The notes beneath the pieces were generated by a model, which saw nothing but the letters and a program-made list of their open reading frames with translations, was not told where the DNA came from and did no database searches. A stretch of DNA of 48,284 bases from CAZCVI01 sp964502145. Lineage in GTDB: Bacteria; Acidobacteriota; Aminicenantia; UBA2199. The translations under genes were made by a program, and so were the position numbers. Positions 9,339 to 17,797 of this stretch are shown in pieces (the first letter of the stretch is position 1; every line of letters begins with the position of its first letter). The stretch spans positions 1 to 48,284 of the forward strand of contig CAZCVI010000056.1 in assembly GCA_964502145.1 (NCBI GenBank), in the 5' to 3' direction.

Positions 9339-9394
9339 GTGCTTTTACGATTTTATAAAAGAATTGTCTGTGAATCCAGTTTTTTTTTATGATC

Positions 9395-9423
9395 TTGTTT
9401 TTTTCTTGGTCATCTGTTATGAT
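9395..9423 (+). promoter_or_regulatory. Promoter of the tautomerase gene
   Basis: TTGTTT (9395-9400), a 17-bp spacer and TATGAT (9418-9423) precede the tautomerase ATG at 9474 by about 50 nt. A strong AAGGAGGT ribosome site lies in between. The -35 is weak, the -10 good. Confidence 0.55.
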
Positions 9424-9473
9424 GGATAGGTGATTTAATAATGCAAATTGTACTATTAAAAAGGAGGTTCGAC

Positions 9474-9689
9474 ATGCCGATTGTAACGATTCATTTATTG
9501 GAGGGCCGGGACAAAGAGAAAAAGCGGGACTTGATCAAAAATGTCAGCGATGCGATTGTAAAAACGTTGGATGTGCCACCGGATAGTGTACGGGTTATTT
9601 TGCAAGAGATGGCGAACGACCATTTTGGGATTGCTGGTTTGCCGATCCAGGAATACTGGCTTAAAAATGGCAAAGAAAACAAAAAATAG
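9474..9689 (+). CDS. 4-oxalocrotonate tautomerase family protein
   Basis: A 71-residue tautomerase-superfamily subunit. After removal of Met the protein begins with Pro (MPIVTIHLLEGR), the catalytic general base of the family, so the start must be 9474, although the frame is open to 9441. AAGGAGGT just upstream confirms it. The segment VPPDSVRVILQEMANDHFGIAG matches the conserved P-D-x-V-x-V-x-I-x-E/D block, and the Arg-11 equivalent is visible. Family members assemble as hexamers and interconvert keto-enol forms; some have promiscuous dehalogenase or isomerase activity. No aromatic catabolism genes are nearby, so the substrate is unknown. Confidence 0.93.
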   Translation: MPIVTIHLLEGRDKEKKRDLIKNVSDAIVKTLDVPPDSVRVILQEMANDHFGIAGLPIQEYWLKNGKENKK

Positions 9690-9718
9690 TTGAATAATAG
9701 ACGCTATTCTGGTATTAT
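9690..9718 (+). promoter_or_regulatory. Promoter of the kinase gene, predicted leaderless
   Basis: TTGAAT (9690-9695), a 17-bp spacer and TATTAT (9713-9718) end only 8 nt before the kinase ATG at 9727. Transcription would therefore start at or next to the ATG. No Shine-Dalgarno sequence is present between them. Confidence 0.6.
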
Positions 9719-9726
9719 AAACGATT

Positions 9727-12700
9727 ATGAAATGCAATAATTGTGGAGCTGATAATACAGCCGATGCGAAGTTCTGTAATTCTTGTGGTCAAGGGTTGTC
9801 CAATGGCGCGACTGATCTGTTGACGGTAAGCCCGGACTCTATTGAAAATCCAACTATCCCATACACCCCGGAAAACTATTCACTGGGACGATTTATTATC
9901 GGGGAACGATTCAAAGTACTTAAAAAATTGGGCAAAGGCGGCATGGGGGAAGTGTTGCTGGCGGAAGATGTCAAATTAAAACGAAATGTGGCGATTAAAA
10001 GTATTTTGAAAAGCAATCTGGCTGATACGAATTCCAAAATACGGTTCTTAAGGGAAGCGCAAACGGCTTCACAGTTGGACCATCCTAATATATGTACGAT
10101 CTATGAAGTCTATGAAGAGAATGATACAGATTATATTGTCATGCAATATGTTGATGGTGTGACTCTTGATCAGATCATTGGTGTTAAAACTCTGAGCCTG
10201 GATAAAACAATTGATATAGCCATCCAAATTTGCGGGGGCATGGCTGAAGCCCATACCCGCGATGTGATTCACCGGGATATTAAACCGGGGAATATCATGA
10301 TTGATAATAAAGGCGTGGTTAAGATACTGGATTTCGGATTGGCGAAATTTAATGTGGGGGTGACGGGGAGAAACTCGGGCCAAGTGGATGTTAACTTGAC
10401 TGAAAAAGGGTTTGTGATGGGTACTATTGCCTATATCTCCCCGGAACAAGCGAAAGGAAAACCGCTGGACCTACGCTCGGATATTTTCTCTTTTGGAATT
10501 GTGCTCTATGAATTACTGGAAGGGAAAAATCCGTTTAAAGAAGAAGAACAAATTGAAACACTCTATAATGTGCTTAATAAAAAGGTCCAATTTACCTGTG
10601 ATGTTCCTGAACCGTTGCAACGGATCGTATTAAAAGCCTTGGAAAAAAATAAGGAGGCCAGATACGCGGATTTTTTTAAATTAAAACAGGATTTGGAAAC
10701 CTTCCGCACCGAATTTATTGGCTCATCGGGCACGGTTCCAATGGAAGCGGGCAGGCAGACTGAGATTATTGATTTAAAAGAACAAGCGCTGTTCATGAAA
10801 GAGATTAAACGAAATTCCGATAAAGAGGATTTAGGCGCCCTGGTCTCCCGTATTAAACGATTCAAAGCCTCCACCGCGCAAATGGTCCCTTCTCAGAAGA
10901 GAAAACATAAGCTGCTCTGGTGGGCGGTTCCCGGACTGGTTATTCTTTTGGCTGTGGTGCTTTATTTTGTTTTCGGACTTAATCATAATGGTAAAATTGA
11001 TGATCAGGATAATAAAATCAATGCACAGAATAAGGATACGAAGGTGGCTGCCAATGAAACCCGCAGGGATGTCTTTTATATCTACCTGCATCAATTTGAG
11101 GACAAAACCGGGGCGAAAGAGTTACCGGCAATGGTTGACCAATTGCTAATGGAATCCCTTAACCAGTTCGTGGAATTTAAAACCATTAATAAAGATATGG
11201 TCGTGTCTCTGTTCGGCGAAGGTAACGAACGGGAAAATCTGAAGAATCTGAATATGAAGTTTAAGATCAAGTATGAATTAACGGGCAAGATTTCGCGGGA
11301 TAGTAATTTTTATACGATTGATGCACGTCTAAAACCCTATGATGCATCTGATACGACTAAACCTTATGCTCCAGCCACTACTGGCCCGGAAAAAGATTCG
11401 CTGCTTGCCAACCAAATCGACTCTTTAACACAAAACATATACAGTCATTTGTTCCCGCAAAAAGGGAAAAACTACGAGTATTTCAAAATTTCGGCTGTTT
11501 TTGGGAACCGCTGGGATGCGTATGTGAATATCTATGAAGGAAAACCGTTTTGGAAGAGACGGGAAACTGGGAAAGCGTTAAGTTATTTTCTAAAAGTAGA
11601 GGAGGTGCTGATTGCCAAGTATTATCTGGCTGATTTGTACCTTTTTGACGGGAAAGGTCAAAAGTCTTTGGAAGAGATCAAGCAAATATTGCCGTATATA
11701 GGGAGTTTGTCACCGGCGTTGCAGTTAAAAGTCCGCGCATTGGAAGGGCGGTTGAAATTTTTGTTTAATGATGAGATTGCCAATTTGAAGCAATTGGTCG
11801 AGATGTTCCCTTTTGATAAGGAAGCTTTTTATCAATTGGGAGAGGCTTATTTTCATCATGCCGCGCCTGTGGAAGCGATCCAGTATTACGATCAAGCACT
11901 GGAATTGGACCGGCAATATTCGCAGGCACTCAATCACCAGGGGTATTGTTACGCGTATTTGGGGGATCATATCAAAGCCCTGGAATTATTTCAGGATTAC
12001 CGCACCCTTGATGAAACATCCAACTCGTTTGATTCGCTGGGTGACGGCTACTTTTTTGCCGGGGATTTAGCCAATGCTGAAGCCATGAAACGACGGGCTG
12101 GATTACCGGATGATAAAAACAATCGGAATCCATACCCATTTCAAACGCTGGCGGATATCTATATTTTAAAAGCCGATTATACCCGCTCAAAAGAGGCGTT
12201 AAAAGAATTCGAAAACATGCAAAACTCGAAATCAGACAGCGCTTATGTGTTGTCCAGAAATGCGTTTATCGAATATCTTAATTTGTGCTATGAGTCGGCT
12301 TTAACGCTGATTAATCAGTCTTTGACTACTTTTGATTCCAATAATATCTTGGATAATACCGCGGAGGCCCATTGGCTGAAAGGGGTGATTCTGGTCACGG
12401 CACAGAAAATTAGCGGGGCTAAAGAACAGTTAAATTGGCTGGACGAGTTTAAAAAGAAATATAATTTGGATGTGGATAATTTTAATGCAGCCGTCAAATT
12501 TGGCATTCATTTACGGGCTTTGATTGCAGAGCAGGAAAATCATTTGGCCGAGGCGGAAAAGGAGTATAAAACTCTGATTGTCATTAAGAACAGGCTCTCT
12601 TATTGGATATCTTATTTCTATTACCCGTATTTCCATACCGAGTATGTCCGCTTTTTGCTGCGTGGGGCTCGTTATGAGGAAGCGCTGAAAGAAGTGAACG

Positions 12701-12882
12701 TATGCTTGGAATTTAATGGCGCTTATATCCCGGCCTTGTGGGCAAAAGCAGAAATACTGGAACGCTTAAAGAAAGGGGCGAGTTCTATCACGGCTATCTA
12801 TGACAGAATCGCCCAATTGCACGGGGAATCCACAGAATCCAATTATTACCGCGATCTATTAAAAACAAAACGCCGGCGTTAA
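9727..12882 (+). CDS. Zinc-ribbon Ser/Thr protein kinase with TM segment and TPRs
   Basis: A 1051-residue Hanks-type kinase. Order of parts: double-Cys zinc ribbon CNNCGADN...FCNSCG (residues 3-20); kinase domain about 62-325 with GKGGMGEV (70-76), VAIK Lys-91, HRDIKPGN with Asp-184, DFG at 202-204 and SPEQ; basic linker; one membrane helix at about 396-418; then an extracytoplasmic part. The last begins with a FlgO/TolB-like region (VFYIYLHQFEDKTGAKELP) and contains TPR-like helices from about residue 690 (EAFYQLGEAYFHH, ALNHQGYCYAYLGD). All catalytic residues are present, so it should be active. It probably senses envelope or cell-surface state and phosphorylates cytoplasmic targets. It follows the tautomerase by 37 bp but has its own promoter. 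It is convergent with 12887-13837, only 4 bp apart. Confidence 0.93.
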   Translation: MKCNNCGADNTADAKFCNSCGQGLSNGATDLLTVSPDSIENPTIPYTPENYSLGRFIIGERFKVLKKLGKGGMGEVLLAEDVKLKRNVAIKSILKSNLADTNSKIRFLREAQTASQLDHPNICTIYEVYEENDTDYIVMQYVDGVTLDQIIGVKTLSLDKTIDIAIQICGGMAEAHTRDVIHRDIKPGNIMIDNKGVVKILDFGLAKFNVGVTGRNSGQVDVNLTEKGFVMGTIAYISPEQAKGKPLDLRSDIFSFGIVLYELLEGKNPFKEEEQIETLYNVLNKKVQFTCDVPEPLQRIVLKALEKNKEARYADFFKLKQDLETFRTEFIGSSGTVPMEAGRQTEIIDLKEQALFMKEIKRNSDKEDLGALVSRIKRFKASTAQMVPSQKRKHKLLWWAVPGLVILLAVVLYFVFGLNHNGKIDDQDNKINAQNKDTKVAANETRRDVFYIYLHQFEDKTGAKELPAMVDQLLMESLNQFVEFKTINKDMVVSLFGEGNERENLKNLNMKFKIKYELTGKISRDSNFYTIDARLKPYDASDTTKPYAPATTGPEKDSLLANQIDSLTQNIYSHLFPQKGKNYEYFKISAVFGNRWDAYVNIYEGKPFWKRRETGKALSYFLKVEEVLIAKYYLADLYLFDGKGQKSLEEIKQILPYIGSLSPALQLKVRALEGRLKFLFNDEIANLKQLVEMFPFDKEAFYQLGEAYFHHAAPVEAIQYYDQALELDRQYSQALNHQGYCYAYLGDHIKALELFQDYRTLDETSNSFDSLGDGYFFAGDLANAEAMKRRAGLPDDKNNRNPYPFQTLADIYILKADYTRSKEALKEFENMQNSKSDSAYVLSRNAFIEYLNLCYESALTLINQSLTTFDSNNILDNTAEAHWLKGVILVTAQKISGAKEQLNWLDEFKKKYNLDVDNFNAAVKFGIHLRALIAEQENHLAEAEKEYKTLIVIKNRLSYWISYFYYPYFHTEYVRFLLRGARYEEALKEVNVCLEFNGAYIPALWAKAEILERLKKGASSITAIYDRIAQLHGESTESNYYRDLLKTKRRR

Positions 12883-12886
12883 TGAT

Positions 12887-13837
12887 TTAAAGTTTGGCCG
12901 GTGTTTTGAAAAGATCACCCCCTTTAACTGTTTTGGGGATAGAAAAACTGATCAGGTCAAAACATGACAGCGAGATCAAGCCGATAATGGCGCCTATTTC
13001 CGGGAAGTACTTCACATAAACAGTAAAGAGGTACATTTTCATCCCGGAAATGCCGGACGTGAACATGGTAACGAAAAAAATACTGATGGGCAAAGCCATG
13101 CTAGCTAAGAACACGAGTTTTCTGATGCGCATGGCCAGTTCGGTGGATTTATCCGTGTCCCGCATGTTAATAATGGCCATAAAACTGGCGTATGAATACA
13201 CGGAAAATATACCGATCAAGGCTACGACAAAGACAACGACTGCACCGGGCAATGCGATGTGGCCACCGGATTTTAAGAGCTTGAATAATCCGAAATAGAG
13301 AGGCATTCCGCTACGGTCTATGGGTAGTAAAATGAGTGCTAAAAACACGATACCGGAAATTCCGGCGATGATTTGACCGGCTCTGAGCCCATGTATCTCG
13401 GTGACTTTGGCACCAATATGCACTCCGAGCAGTGATAAAGGGATAAATAACAAGAGATTATCTGTTTTGAATATCTGGTTCATGGAACCGGCGAATAGAT
13501 CGCCCTGGAATAAAATAACCAATAGGAAAGGAAATAAACCGGTGCTTAAAAGGATGATGGAACGGGTTAAATCGGTTGTTTTTGTGATCGCAACCATAAT
13601 AATTATGGCGGCTAATAATGGATAAAGTGCCATGAGAGTGACAAAATGTCCCATCTTGCCAATCATTTCAATATTGGGGAATATGAGTTTGCTGGTACCG
13701 AACATCGAGATATAAAGGGGGAAGAAAAAGCTGATTGCCATGGCAATGGCGAAACGCTGATACCAAAGTTGGGCTTGCTCCTCTGGGTCTTCTTGGTCCG
13801 GGAGCATGGTTGTTTCTCCTGAATATAAATCAGTCAT
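12887..13837 (-). CDS. Polytopic membrane protein of unknown function
   Basis: A 316-residue protein with a hydrophilic N-terminus (about 30 residues, acidic) followed by roughly eight hydrophobic segments. I recognise no family. Charged loops are short, and the overall look is of a small transporter-like or YIP1-like membrane protein. The start is set by AGGAGGTG 5-6 nt before the ATG at 13837 and by the promoter at 13864-13892. It converges with the kinase gene with no room for a terminator between them, so the two transcripts must overlap. A link to kinase signalling is possible but only by position. Confidence 0.75.
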   Translation of the reverse strand: MTDLYSGETTMLPDQEDPEEQAQLWYQRFAIAMAISFFFPLYISMFGTSKLIFPNIEMIGKMGHFVTLMALYPLLAAIIIMVAITKTTDLTRSIILLSTGLFPFLLVILFQGDLFAGSMNQIFKTDNLLLFIPLSLLGVHIGAKVTEIHGLRAGQIIAGISGIVFLALILLPIDRSGMPLYFGLFKLLKSGGHIALPGAVVVFVVALIGIFSVYSYASFMAIINMRDTDKSTELAMRIRKLVFLASMALPISIFFVTMFTSGISGMKMYLFTVYVKYFPEIGAIIGLISLSCFDLISFSIPKTVKGGDLFKTPAKL

Positions 13838-13863
13838 TGCTACACCTCCTGTGGTGAAGGGTT

Positions 13864-13892
13864 ATTATAACCAATTAGTGGGATTATTTCAA
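13864..13892 (-). promoter_or_regulatory. Promoter of the membrane-protein gene
   Basis: On the minus strand TTGAAA (13887-13892), 17-bp spacer, TATAAT (13864-13869). The ATG at 13837 follows at a normal distance with a consensus ribosome site. Confidence 0.75.
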
Positions 13893-13902
13893 GGGGGGGA
13901 TT

Positions 13903-14019
13903 TATGGGAGTAATGGGAAGTATGGGAATTATGGGAAGTATGGGAGTTATGGGAGGAATGGGAATATTTTATTATCCCATAATTCCCATAACTCCCATAC
14001 TTCCCATTACTCCCATTAA
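13903..14019. repeat. 9-bp-repeat hairpin element (copy 2)
   Basis: The left arm (13903-13968) is a run of ATGGGAxxx units (AGT, GTT, ATT, GGA). The right arm (13974-14019) is a run of reverse-complement CCCATxxxx units. The short AT spacer would be the loop. It is followed by TTGGCAGCGGATTTGGGG, which resembles the right terminal repeat of the element at 19688-19836. Located between a divergent promoter and the end of the amidotransferase gene. Confidence 0.7.
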
Positions 14020-14063
14020 CTTGGCAGCGGATTTGGGGAAAGTGGGATTCAAGGACTTTATCT

Positions 14064-15197
14064 TTAATTGCTTAACTTCTTTCCCTTCAGTAAACGGTAG
14101 AAAAAACGGGCGATTTTGTAATAAAGGGAATTTTCATAAGAGGGATAATCCCAAAAGGTCTTGGGGGGGAGTTGCATGATGGCTGTGAATTGGTCCGGCG
14201 TTAAACCGAGCTTGACAGCAACGTATTCTTTGTCTTCGGTTAGTTCGGGTTCTGTGTAGAGAGGCATGGTGAGTTCGTGCAAGGCGTGGTCACGGGTGAT
14301 CTGTCCAGCACAGATGAGACTGGAAAGATGAGCACGACGTTTGTCAAAGCCAAATTTGTGGGGCAAAATGTAGGATTGAAAAAATTTTGTGTAAATGGAT
14401 TCCTGATGTTTTCCTTTATAGGGTTGCCAGTTGAGCTTTTCCTTTAATAATGTCTCCGCTTCGGCTTTATTGTACTCGATCAGGTCCAATAGATCGATGC
14501 TTTTTATTTTTTTGATAAACATGTAATAGAATGATTTTAAATAACTGGTGTGGGGAAAGGTCTTGAACGGGATGGAACCCAATGTGTTATGAATGGTTTT
14601 GATGTAACGCCAATCATTGTGACCATGAGACCAGGCTTCGGGAAGAATCGATTCGGTATTGTAATTGCAACCACTGAGAATGTATTTTAAATGGTGTTTG
14701 GCTGCCATTTTATATAATAGCGCGGTTATGCCGTGATCGGTAGGGATTTCAGAATCGGGTGTAGAGGCTTTGAGGAAAGAAAGTTGGATGTCCCGGAACT
14801 CTTCCCACTGGAGAATATAGGTAAATAAATCAACCTCCAGCGTCTTGCAAATCTTTTCTATGTTATGAACTGCCAATTCCGAGTTCCACCCATTGTCCAG
14901 ATGCACGGCCAAGGGTCGGAGACCCAATTGTTTGCATTGGTAAATAACAAACGTGCTGTCTACGCCGCCACTCACCCCTACAATACAGTCGTATTGTTTA
15001 TTTTTTCCAGCCGCACGGATATCTGCGCTTAATTTTTCCAAGGCCAGGAGCTTTTGATCCCGATTGAGGTGATGCGGGAATGTGTTCAGCTTTTCCATGA
15101 CACTCCGGCAATGATTACACGTGCCATTCGCGTCGAATTGGATACCCGGATCACTGGTATCCATGACACAGCGGTTGCATATTTGATAGTCTGTCAT
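14064..15197 (-). CDS. N-acetyl sugar amidotransferase, WbpG/PseA family
   Basis: A 377-residue PP-loop ATPase-type enzyme. The N-terminus has CNRCVMDTSDPGI...CNHC, a four-Cys metal site, and then VGVSGGVDST, the PP-loop that activates the substrate with ATP. This is the pattern of the N-acetyl sugar amidotransferases (WbpG of Pseudomonas O-antigen, PseA of Campylobacter), which convert an N-acetyl group to an acetamidino group. The ammonia is thought to come from a HisH/HisF-like glutaminase pair, and exactly such a pair is encoded just upstream in the same operon. It starts 24 bp after hisF-like. I leave the symbol blank because the sugar (ManNAc3NAcA, pseudaminic or legionaminic type) cannot be decided. 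Confidence 0.92.
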   Translation of the reverse strand: MTDYQICNRCVMDTSDPGIQFDANGTCNHCRSVMEKLNTFPHHLNRDQKLLALEKLSADIRAAGKNKQYDCIVGVSGGVDSTFVIYQCKQLGLRPLAVHLDNGWNSELAVHNIEKICKTLEVDLFTYILQWEEFRDIQLSFLKASTPDSEIPTDHGITALLYKMAAKHHLKYILSGCNYNTESILPEAWSHGHNDWRYIKTIHNTLGSIPFKTFPHTSYLKSFYYMFIKKIKSIDLLDLIEYNKAEAETLLKEKLNWQPYKGKHQESIYTKFFQSYILPHKFGFDKRRAHLSSLICAGQITRDHALHELTMPLYTEPELTEDKEYVAVKLGLTPDQFTAIMQLPPKTFWDYPSYENSLYYKIARFFYRLLKGKKLSN

Positions 15198-15221
15198 GAT
15201 GGATTCATGTTCTCCTTATTT

Positions 15222-15983
15222 TTAATTAAATAGTGCTTCCAGTTGGGCATAGGGGGGATAACTGATCAGCACAGCGCGATGAATACCTTGAAAAACAAAA
15301 AAACTTCCGGCTGCGGCTGCGGCAGCTCCAGCATGCAACACAACGGCACGAAAATCATCAAGACTACCAGCACCCCCACACGCAATAACTGGAATCGAAA
15401 CACTGGCCGTTATTTTTTTGATCATGGGAAGATCATACCCTGACATCGTGCCATCCGCATTGATGGAATTGATCAATAGTTCCCCGGCGCCGTTCTCGGC
15501 CATGTGGCGGGCGAATACGTCGGGCTCAATATGGGTATTCTTGCTGCCACTGCGGGTGAAACAATAATCATGACCGAAGAGGTTCTTCTTAACATCAATC
15601 GAAACCACAATGCTCTGACTGCCAAAAACAGTGGCGATTTCTTTGATAAACCCGGGATTTTCAAAGGCGTAACTGTTAATGGCTACTTTTTCTATGCCAA
15701 GCGCAAAGAGTTTTTTGATATCGTCGCTGTGATTTATACCGCCACCATAACAAACAGGCATAAAACATTCGACAGCGAGTTCTTTGAGGAACTGGAAATC
15801 GGGGGGCCGTTGTTTTTTAGTGGCCGTGATGTCCAGGATGACCAGTTCGTCGACTTCTTTATCGTTGAACAGGCGCACAATATTTTTGGGATCGCCCAGA
15901 TAGGTCGGGTTTTTAAAGTTCCGGGTTTTGACAAGACCGCGATCTTTTAATAATAAGACGGGAATGACCCTGGTTTTTAACAT
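15222..15983 (-). CDS. HisF-like cyclase subunit of the amidino-sugar module
   Basis: A 253-residue (beta/alpha)8 protein of the HisF family. In histidine biosynthesis HisF starts IPCLDVKDG with catalytic Asp-11. Here the block reads RVIPVLLLKDRGLVKT, so that Asp is replaced by Leu, while SIDVK with the second Asp is kept near residue 130. This N-terminus is the version I associate with LPS-cluster HisF2 proteins. Together with HisH-like (21 bp upstream) and the WbpG-like gene (24 bp downstream), it should channel ammonia for acetamidino formation rather than make imidazole glycerol phosphate. No other his genes are present. Confidence 0.9.
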   Translation of the reverse strand: MLKTRVIPVLLLKDRGLVKTRNFKNPTYLGDPKNIVRLFNDKEVDELVILDITATKKQRPPDFQFLKELAVECFMPVCYGGGINHSDDIKKLFALGIEKVAINSYAFENPGFIKEIATVFGSQSIVVSIDVKKNLFGHDYCFTRSGSKNTHIEPDVFARHMAENGAGELLINSINADGTMSGYDLPMIKKITASVSIPVIACGGAGSLDDFRAVVLHAGAAAAAAGSFFVFQGIHRAVLISYPPYAQLEALFN

Positions 15984-16004
15984 GATGGTGTGCTTCTCCT
16001 GGGC

Positions 16005-16631
16005 TTAAGAAAAACTCGTGGCTGCAAAGTTAGCGAGTAACTTCATGCCGAACTTGTGGCTCTTCTCGGGGTGAAACTGCACGCCGCATATGTTTTCCAC
16101 GGCCACGGCAGAAGTAAATGTGATGCCATGTACAGTGTGGGTTAATTCATGGTCGGGGTTCTTGCAGTCCACATAGTAGGAATGAACGAAATAAAAGCGT
16201 ATTTCCGGGGGCATATTGGCAAATAAGGCGTGGTTTTTTTTTATTTCAACAGTATTCCAACCCATGTGTGGGATTTTAAGCGCGGGGTTGTGCAGATCGG
16301 TGAAATCGAACTTCTTGGTCGCGGCATCCAGCCACCCCAAACCGTGCAACGTGCCCTCTTGACTGCTATTGGATAATAATTGCATGCCCAAACAAATCCC
16401 CAGCACCGGGGTTTTCTCGATCCGTACTTTCTCGTTTAAGATGTCAATTAACCCTCTCTCGTTAAGATTCTTCATGCCATTCTCAAAGGCGCCCACACCG
16501 GGAAGAATTAATTTTTCCGCGGCTTTTATGTCTGTAGGGTCGCTGGAAATCAGAGCGGGTACGCCGATTTTCTTCAACATGTTCTTGATGGAACCTAAAT
16601 TGCCCATGCCATAATCCACGATAGTAATCAT
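16005..16631 (-). CDS. HisH-like glutamine amidotransferase subunit
   Basis: A 208-residue class I glutamine amidotransferase. The oxyanion strand PGVGAFENGM, the nucleophile elbow GICLGMQLL with catalytic Cys, and GVQFHPEKS with the His-Glu pair are all intact, so it should hydrolyse glutamine. It pairs with the HisF-like protein encoded 21 bp downstream; ammonia would pass to the WbpG-like enzyme. Its ATG overlaps the TGA of the upstream glycosyltransferase (16628-16631). Length is normal for HisH. Confidence 0.92.
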   Translation of the reverse strand: MITIVDYGMGNLGSIKNMLKKIGVPALISSDPTDIKAAEKLILPGVGAFENGMKNLNERGLIDILNEKVRIEKTPVLGICLGMQLLSNSSQEGTLHGLGWLDAATKKFDFTDLHNPALKIPHMGWNTVEIKKNHALFANMPPEIRFYFVHSYYVDCKNPDHELTHTVHGITFTSAVAVENICGVQFHPEKSHKFGMKLLANFAATSFS

Positions 16632-17797
16632 TTGGGATTCTCCTGATGGTTTTTTGTGGGTAAGAGGGTGTTATACACATCCAGCAGAATTTTTTTCTCG
16701 TTTTGCCAGTCGAAATGGGGGTTATTTTGCATGGTGTACACGTGTTGTTGTTTTTCAAAAAATTCAGTAGCCGTCATTTCTTTAATGAGGCGATATACAT
16801 TCGCTTCATTGACAGGGGTAACCCATCCGCATGAATAGGTATAAACAAAGGCTTTCATATCGGGGAAATCACTGACAATACAGGGGATCCCACTAAAAAC
16901 ATATTCGAATACTTTATTGGGTAAACAATAATAATAACTCAAACAGGTATTTTCAATGAGCGAGATACCAATGTCAGCGCTGGAGGCATAAGTATTAATT
17001 TGCTGGTGGGGCACAGCATCGAGAAAATGAATGGTGGGGTGCAACGTGGCGGCTGTTTTAATCATTTGTGTGAGGGGACCATAACCCATAAAAACAATAT
17101 GGTCGGTTATATCGGTTTTGGAAAAGACCGCTAATAAAATAGGTATCCCGCGTCCTTCCAACAGCGCACCCTGGTATAAATAGAGACGGTGGCCCGGTGG
17201 GATGTTGAATCGGTCGCGAAGAATGGGGGATTTCTCCAACGGGGAAGGGTGCTTGACCGGGATATTTTTGATGACCGCCACATCCGTTAAGTGGTATGTT
17301 TCTTGATACCAGTGGGCAATAGAATCACTGACTACAAATAGATAGTCTATATGTTTGATGCATTGTTTCTCAATAATTTTAAAGATATGTTTTAGTTTTC
17401 CTTTCAGGCCGTTTCGTTCCGTTTCCAATTCGTGGGCATCGTAAATCAGTGTGCCGCCTGTTTTTCTTTTTAGCAGCACGCCAATGGGCAGATCAAACAA
17501 ACTGTGGCAATTGATCATCGTGATTGGTTCATGGCGATAGCGGCGGAACACTTTCCATATCCATTGGATGTAGCGCAATACTTTCTCCACTTTCCAACCC
17601 AGGAAAGGAAATTTAGTTAGTGGCACGCGCCATATTTTTCTCGAATCATCCATCGTTTCAGTTTCAGGAAAGGTTCCTTCGCCTATGCCTACCAGTACAA
17701 TCTCTTGAACCAGACCCGCTTCAATCAATGCCGCAGTTATTTTAAAAATGCGGCTTTCATTGGCCATGTTAGAAGGGTAGATATGTAGATTGATCAC
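16628..17797 (-). CDS. Glycosyltransferase, GT-B (GT4-like)
   Basis: A 389-residue glycosyltransferase. The N-terminal half has INLHIYPSNMANESR and LIYDAHELETERNG, and the C-terminal half LPNKVFEYVFSGIPCIVSD, where the Glu of the KxFEY motif binds the donor nucleotide. The DAHE motif and LPNKVFEY pattern recall the branch that includes FnlB/ExpE-like enzymes. It overlaps both neighbours by 4 nt (ATGA), so it lies in the middle of a tightly coupled operon with the amidino-sugar module. It may transfer that amidino sugar, which is inference. Confidence 0.88.
   Translation of the reverse strand: MINLHIYPSNMANESRIFKITAALIEAGLVQEIVLVGIGEGTFPETETMDDSRKIWRVPLTKFPFLGWKVEKVLRYIQWIWKVFRRYRHEPITMINCHSLFDLPIGVLLKRKTGGTLIYDAHELETERNGLKGKLKHIFKIIEKQCIKHIDYLFVVSDSIAHWYQETYHLTDVAVIKNIPVKHPSPLEKSPILRDRFNIPPGHRLYLYQGALLEGRGIPILLAVFSKTDITDHIVFMGYGPLTQMIKTAATLHPTIHFLDAVPHQQINTYASSADIGISLIENTCLSYYYCLPNKVFEYVFSGIPCIVSDFPDMKAFVYTYSCGWVTPVNEANVYRLIKEMTATEFFEKQQHVYTMQNNPHFDWQNEKKILLDVYNTLLPTKNHQENPK

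Noticed and set aside
12883..12886. Terminator between kinase and membrane-protein genes
   Set aside because: Only 4 bp separate the stop codons and no hairpin with T-tract is visible around them.
15504..15950. 148-residue frame antisense to the HisF-like gene
   Set aside because: A shadow of a well-supported gene; no promoter or ribosome site.
15222..16631. HisF and HisH as histidine biosynthesis genes
   Set aside because: No other his genes, HisF Asp-11 is replaced by Leu, and a WbpG-like amidotransferase gene follows directly, so the sugar-amidination role fits better.
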